NCBI GenBank assembly: GCA_019096195.1
Contig: JAGTXK010000022.1
Coordinates: 1 to 64,000, forward strand
Source of the DNA: Boletus sp. NGJ
Taxonomy: Eukaryota; Basidiomycota; Agaricomycetes; Boletales; Boletaceae
Length of the DNA: 64,000 bases
Direction: 5' to 3'
Positions 58,311 to 64,000 of the stretch are shown one piece after another (position 1 is the first letter of the stretch; each line of letters begins with the position of its first letter). Below the pieces are notes generated by a model. The model did not search any database and was not told the origin of the DNA. It worked only from the letters and a program-made list of their open reading frames with translations. Both the position numbers and the translations under genes were made by a program.

Positions 58311-59186
58311 TAAATACCCATCTCTTTTCAATGATGGCACTTGCAAGCCAGTACCATTCCTCTCAAAAACGTCTGTCTCGGTTGTTGGGGCAGCGGAGAC
58401 AGAGGTTTCACGGAGAGGAGATTGAATTTGTAGCTTGGAGTCCGACTGTAGACTTCCTCGAATCTTATTCATCTATTTGTGCAATGTTGGAATCGTTCCA
58501 TTTCCACCACGTACACCAGGCAATTCCGTCAAGGACACGACGATCCAAAAAGTTCTAGGCTGACACTTGAGGAATGAAATGAACTCAAACTTCCAGATAC
58601 TATACGAATCGAAAATCGAGAACCACGCAGTGGCAAAAGCAGGAGACGACGAGAAAAACCAAGTGCCAGCCTTCTCTCCCAGTGTATGCTCTTTACTGAG
58701 GCATACGAACCGTGACTTGATAGTGACGAAGTGCTTCACTCAGGTATCCGTACATTCTCTCCAGCCGTTGAACACGTAGGATGAACAACTGGATCAAAAC
58801 AGCGAATATCAGCAGGCATGCGCTACACTCAGGAGTCCAACGTTTTACCGGTGATGTAGGATCATCTGCATGGTGGAGGGAGCTCTTCAGTTTTCGTATG
58901 TCCGCCGTGATCTAAAACATGGATCGCCAGTAAGTATGCTACCCAATTCCCCAAAGCAAACGGTCCGAGGACGCACTATGGCCCACACGCTCGCAAAAAT
59001 CCCTAGCTTCACAGTCACTTCCTGGACGAGTGGCCTCGAGTCATGGAGGGTAGTTTCTAGTTTCACCATTTGACCAAGGCAAGTTCTTTCCAAGTCGTAC
59101 TCAGCCTTGATCGCTTTGTAGTCTGTAGTCGCCGCTTGATCAACCGGCCTAGGTGAGTCATCAATAGCGCATATAACTGATAAAAC
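58311..59186. other. Intergenic, nothing recognised
   Basis: No domain recognised in the short open frames here. Confidence 0.4.
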
Positions 59187-60416
59187 CTACAACTGCACCG
59201 ACTCCGTGCTTCGAGGAGTTGAAGTCCAGAACGCTTGAAATTCATATAATCGATACCGAAAGTCTGAGGAAGGAGATGAGCGATTGATACTGTTCCGAGT
59301 GCATCGACTTACCGCAGCGTCGGGGAGCTTCGCCCACAACGCGGGAACTACGAACGCCAGAAAAAGCGCGATACCAGCGACAGCAACGTCTGTTACGAAT
59401 TTCCATCCCAGTTCTTTCACCTGTCCATCACGTCAGGACATACTGGTAACACGTGAGAAGTGGGTCGCACTTCCTGGCTGACGCTGATAACACAAGGAGT
59501 TGAGACTTTGGATGATCACGAAGCATTCAACTTACACTTCCATGGAATCTTTCGCACTGCGCATTCTATCTTCTAGTCCACTGACCCTCGTACGTTGCTC
59601 GCCGATCTCGAAGCCTTCGACGACTCGAGAGAACTCAGCGATGTACGTATCTAGAGCTCTACCAAAGTCAAGAACTGCAAATAAATTGATGAGCAACAAC
59701 GGAGTCAATAAAATCGAGAGACATCCTACATTCTTGGCATAGTTTTTGCGACGGTTGCGACGTGTCCTGGATTACCTGGGCCAAGGTGAGGACGCGAAAA
59801 TGACCTGGTACTGGCGTTTACCTGTATTTGCGCCTGAATTATTTCTTGTTTTTCCGATCGAGTCCTCTCCCGATCCCTCAACGAAGGCAAGACCATCTCG
59901 CGGAAGTCTAGGGACACTCGGATAAACTAGCCTGTTGTGTTTCACGAGCTGTGGGTCATACCGTCAACGACGCCTTGTGCTTCTCCAGCAAACTCCCTGG
60001 AGTGCCAGAGGAGGTTTTTATACGTCTATATTTCCAGTGAGTTCCACCTTGCAGTTGATGAAAAGAGGGCATACCAGATGATGTTGATTCCACTGAGTTT
60101 CCAAGGCGTAACAAGTGTCGTAGAGGTCGACGTGCTTGTTCTGCTCCTTCGATGCATCAGATAATTTTCTTCCGATGCCGTAGAAAGCTTCGTCTATGAC
60201 AAGAGTCGCCATACACAGCTTGTCGATCTCGAGACGAAGTACATCCTCGGTTGGAAGGTCAGGAGGGACGTCAGTCAGGTCCTGAAGACTCGCTCGAAGA
60301 TTAGTGTTCGGTATGTATGTCGTCTGAGCTGTGGTTCTCCTGGAGTTGCGCCAAGGCTCAGCCGGGATGGACAGGTTATTGGTTCTCTGTGGATGCAGGA
60401 TACACGGAGTAGCCAT
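59187..60416 (-). CDS. Unknown coiled-coil protein with one membrane segment
   Basis: I do not recognise the family. The start MATPCILHPQRTNNLSIPAE is followed by helical, charged segments across several short exons: LPTEDVLRLEIDKLCMATLV near 60,250, YKNLLWHSREFAGEAQGVVD near 59,990, SLDFREMVLPSLRDRERTRS near 59,880, and DFGRALDTYIAEFSRVVEGF near 59,640. A membrane helix FVTDVAVAGIALFLAFVVPA lies near 59,375, and the frame ends PRSTESVQL at 59,187. The exon joins have plausible GT-AG ends. The pattern of long helices followed by one membrane pass suggests a tethered helical protein. Exon boundaries are approximate. Confidence 0.5.
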
Positions 60417-61379
60417 GGAGTCAATATGGAGCGACGCAAGACGTTTGAATGTTGGGTGGTTCGCTCCATTGACTTGCTTGCGGTGCGTTTATATCCATTG
60501 ACGCAAGTTCGAGTGTGACGCAGCAAGGCTGGGTGGCGAACGCCCTGCAGAAGGCATCGAGTGTTGTGAAGATCTGGGGGGTGCCGTGACCAAGAAACTC
60601 GATTTGCACCAATTGCATAAAGCCGTATGGGCGCTCAATAGCCAAGACCATGAGCATAGAGCATGTTATGTGGTACGCGCACCATACTTGAACGATGGGC
60701 GGTTATGGAAACGTTTAGCGCTGACGGTGAGTCCGAGTCGCGATGAAGCAATATGGCTGAAATGAACTTCGCCTGTGAACGGATATACTTGATGAAATGT
60801 AGGTCCCGTCGCGCGTAGGCTTTCTTCAGCCTCAGAGGCACAAGGGACAGACTTAGTTTGTCCCGTTTCAGTCTCCTTTTCGTTTTGCGGCGTTAAAGTT
60901 CAACCCTCTCTCGCCTTTTGGAACCTACAACGCGCACATTACATGCCAGGCGTCCATATCGCGGCGATCAGCTTTGGTTTTTTCGAATCACAGTGTAGTC
61001 GCCCGGAAACCTCAAGGCATCAACATGGTCACTCTAGCTTCTATTTCATGGCGTCTAACCAAATAGAAGAATCGTATGGTGAAGGCATGCATCAACCCAT
61101 GGCGAACGTCACATTATGCAGATACGCCCGACATTTCGAAACGCTTTCGCTTGGAATGCAGGTGTCTCAAACATGCTGATCAACAGGTGGTTCCAGGGCG
61201 GCTACCTGATTCCCTGTACAGTTTCCTCTCCAGCAACATAAATCATCTCACCGTCCGATGACGCTTAACCCCATCTTCATGTCTGGAGAGATCCCCTCCT
61301 CCGTACTCTGCTGTTGCAGCGACCCCTTTAGTAGAGTGCGTTCCCGCTCCCGGGCCTCCCATATTTGACATTACTCAGT
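60417..61379. other. Divergent intergenic region
   Basis: Contains a minus-strand open frame (60,421-60,657) with no recognised domain. Otherwise nothing is seen; probably the promoters of the two flanking unknown genes. Confidence 0.35.
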
Positions 61380-62880
61380 AAACAACAGGCCACCCGAATT
61401 CCCCAACACAGAATTACCGTTCAGTCATCCTGACCGTCTCGTTGTCAAGATCCTCGCGCTCGTCTCTGAGGGGCAAACACTCGACTCGCGTTTCAAAGAT
61501 GTTCGCGACGTAGCATCTACGGGCACCAAGTTCGAATACGAAACGACTGCGCTCACCCTATGCCGGGTTCGTCCTTTTCAGCACTCACTGCATATCGCCG
61601 TTCGAAAGAGATGGCATTTACAGAGATTCGAAACACTGCTTTGGGAATCGAAGGATATCGCAGGCGTTGCACATGTAGCCATGAAAGGTGATCTTCCTGC
61701 TTTTTTGGAGCAGGGGTTTGAGAGAACGACTGACACCCGACGCCCTGTAATGTAGATTTCAACGAAATCGTTCTCGATTTCCTGTCCGAACCGAATGTGG
61801 CGGTACAGGATAGGCTCAAAGAACTGGCCAATGCGTCTGAAGTAAGTTCGTCATTCATGAATCTCCACTGAGGCGAATACGATGTGGTATCCTGATGCCT
61901 ATTCAAGTTGTTACAACGAGAAAGGGATTCAATGAAAAATCAAAAGTCTTCTTTCGATGCTCTTACTAAAGAACTAGAGGATTTCCATCGGACGATGCAG
62001 TCAGAAATAGGCGTTCCAATCCCCAAAAAACGGAGGGAGAGTCAATCAGGGGGGAAAGGTACGCGGCCGTTATGGTACATCACGACTACGCCCTTTGATG
62101 ATAGCAGCACCGAATGACTTGCATCGTTCCAGGAAATCGAGACCTGTGAGTTACGGTCAATTATACAGAACGGTTCTAAGAAAAAAATCAATCCTCAGCC
62201 CTTTGTCATGCCACATTCTAAGCCCTTGAACGGTCTCTCAACTGTCACTGCATCCATTGGCACAGTCTCCCGGAGTTGCATGTAAGAGACTTTGAAACTC
62301 TGTCTATGCCGACCTGACGTATCGCGCCCTCCGTACTAGGGATTATGCCTCGCAGATCGACCCAAACGCAGAAAAGGGATCGTTTCCTTGGTGCATCCGT
62401 TCTCCACCTGCTACCCAGGAAACGAGCCCCGCGGGGCCAAACCGTTCAGAGCGCAAGCGCCCCTGCCCTCCCATTGAGCACCTTGAGTTGGCAGCGCTCC
62501 CCGGGATCGTGGACGCGCTCTTGCGCGATCTGCGCGCGTTCGCAAGCCGCATCGATATTTTCAAACTCATCTTTGCAGAGGTTCGATCTTTCTTCGAGAC
62601 CCATCGATCATGCTGACGAATTGTGGCATCTGATACAGCTAGCCAGAGAGCAAGACATCTTCGTCGTGTATTTGAAAGACGGGCAGTCTGATGCTAACCA
62701 GGTGGGTGTTGTTGTTTTTTTGCATCGATCCGTCATTTCCGACAAATCTGGTTTCCTTTTTCTTTCTCTTGGTGCGGCGTACACATGCACAGGGGTATAG
62801 AACTGAGATCAATCGTTTGAGGAGGCGTCTTCCATGTGTGTGCAATGCGCTGGATGCTTACAGCAAAGGGAGACCATCAT
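61380..62880 (+). CDS. Unknown helical protein, gene model uncertain
   Basis: Not recognised. Protein-like stretches run in order on the plus strand with plausible short introns: HPDRLVVKILALVSEGQTLD and RFKDVRDVASTGTKFEYETT near 61,430-61,540, DFNEIVLDFLSEPNVAVQDR near 61,760, LKELANASE near 61,820, and a coiled coil LQRERDSMKNQKSSFDALTK near 61,910. After a basic segment the reading continues to HADELWHLIQLAREQDIFVV near 62,605. Start and stop are not fixed, and the 3' part is weaker. It resembles the neighbour at 59,187-60,416 only in being helical. Confidence 0.35.
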
Positions 62881-63123
62881 GAACTGGCTGTATCCACGTG
62901 CCCCTGCAGTTTCCAGCTCACGTTTCTAAAGAGGTCGGCCGGACACATAGTGTCAATCGAGTAAATGACTTCGTTTTCCGCACGGAAAGCAGTTGGGACA
63001 ATAAAAAATAAAATAAAAAGCGAGACACTAGCAATCTGATTCTACACCTCTGTTCAATTCAATTCACTCATGTTATCTATGTCTTGCGGGGGACACGCCA
63101 TGGCCGGCATGATTCCAGAGTGG

Positions 63124-64000
63124 TCAGATCTTCAGAACCACTCGCCCCGCAATCTCACCCTTCTCCATCTCATCAAACACGCTTGGAAACCACACGTCTC
63201 GTGAATACACGCAAAAAATCGGGAATCAAATGATCTACACGTACGTCTCGAGTTCCTCCAGGCCTCGGAGGGTGTAATAACAAATCACCTTTCCCCTTGC
63301 AGCAAGCTCCAGGGCCTCGATTGCATCTTGACGGGACCTGTACGTGAAGCAAAGCAGGAGGTGTCAGTTGCCCAAATCTATGGGTGGATGATTCGAACAC
63401 AATACTTGCCCAATCGTGGATCCAATCAGCTTGAGTTCCTGGTGCCGTCCCGCATCAGCTTCAGTTTGTGCTGACACGCAAGGGGAAGGGGGAAACTGTT
63501 TACCTTGCCAACCAAAACTTCAAAGGGGACTTGGAATGGTGCCGATGCCGGTACCCCCACAAGGATGATCGTCCCTGTTGGTCGAACGTAATAGCACGCC
63601 TGGACATACGGCGTAGCCTGGATAACAAAATAAATCGCACGGTATGGACGCAAACAGCGAACCCGCGACGAGGCACAGCCTCAGTCAGTGCGTGCAACTA
63701 TGGACATGAATGGTGTTGGACAAAACAAACTGACTGTTCCGGTTGTGATGAGTGCTGCCTTGGGCCCAAGTCCATCAGCTGCTGCGATGACGTCCTCCAC
63801 CAGTGCGTCTCCGCTCTCCCTGAAGTCGATCCATTTCTCTGCACCAAGGAGGAGACACAGCTTACGCTTTTCCTCCCCGCTATCTACGGACGGATGTGAG
63901 CGTGTACGACCAACAGACGGAGAGCATGAAAAGGAGACATGCCTATGGCAATGACGCGGAGACCCATCGTGACGGCGTATTGTATCGCTGAACGGACGGG
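63124..64000 (-). CDS. Zinc-type alcohol dehydrogenase, 3' part (runs off window)
   Basis: C-terminal half of a medium-chain, zinc-dependent NAD(P)-alcohol dehydrogenase; the 5' part lies beyond the right edge. From the edge inward: IQYAVTMGLRVIAID (Rossmann beta-alpha unit) near 63,980, KWIDFRESGDALVEDVIAAA near 63,830, and RPTGTIILVGVPASAPFQVP near 63,560. Then RQDAIEALELAARGKVICYY is near 63,310, and the family end VFDEMEKGEIAGRVVLKI stops at 63,124. Several introns are present. Layout matches ethanol-active fungal ADHs, so acetaldehyde/ethanol interconversion is the likely reaction, though the catalytic zinc ligands are not in the window. Confidence 0.8.

Noticed and set aside
1-64000. 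CRISPR array, prokaryotic operon or phage-like system
   Set aside because: Intron-rich eukaryotic genes throughout and no regularly spaced identical repeats with unique spacers.

Overview
This window reads as a genomic segment of a mushroom-forming basidiomycete (Agaricomycete). Many short (50-80 bp) GT-AG introns interrupt the genes. The host genes are typical of these fungi: a DUF6533 membrane protein, a heme-thiolate peroxidase, a TKL-like kinase and a DUF6532 protein. The mobile DNA is also characteristic: Plavaka, CACTA/Tnp2, pogo-Fot, Tc1, Tad-type LINE and a chromodomain Gypsy element. All identifications come from reading translations by eye; no search was run.

Positions 1-18,300 are a CpG-poor transposon graveyard. 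It holds a truncated LTR copy (1-714), an orphan four-exon gene that still reads open (631-1879, minus strand), a decayed CACTA transposase (2190-4860), a foldback-like satellite element (6356-7480), a DUF6532 pseudogene split by a CA-rich insert (8150-11122), a decayed Plavaka transposase (11230-15190) carrying a solo LTR with a target-site duplication (12236-13153), and a pogo-like transposase (15560-16987).

Positions 18,400-26,150 are a conserved host block. CDC73 (Paf1 complex, plus strand) converges on eIF2A (minus strand), and an AAAP amino-acid transporter follows.

Positions 26,150-34,450 are a second repeat island: a LINE fragment, diverged tandem repeats of about 147 bp, the end of a Tc1-like element, and a decayed Ty3/Gypsy element (27,888 to about 33,640) whose LTR abuts the Tc1 stump. 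A small Zn2Cys6-type gene lies antisense at its far end.

Positions 34,500-64,000 are accessory host sequence. They contain an odd AMP-binding gene, GLTP (glycolipid transfer protein), a TKL-type kinase, a WD40 protein, an NmrA-like reductase, an SDR, a 502-residue orphan membrane protein, a DUF6533 protein, a heme-thiolate peroxidase, a DUF2470 protein, a decayed adenylation/carrier synthetase, two coiled-coil unknowns and the 3' end of a zinc alcohol dehydrogenase running off the right edge. No pathway cluster is convincing, although the mix of reductases, a peroxidase and adenylating enzymes resembles a loose secondary-metabolism neighbourhood.
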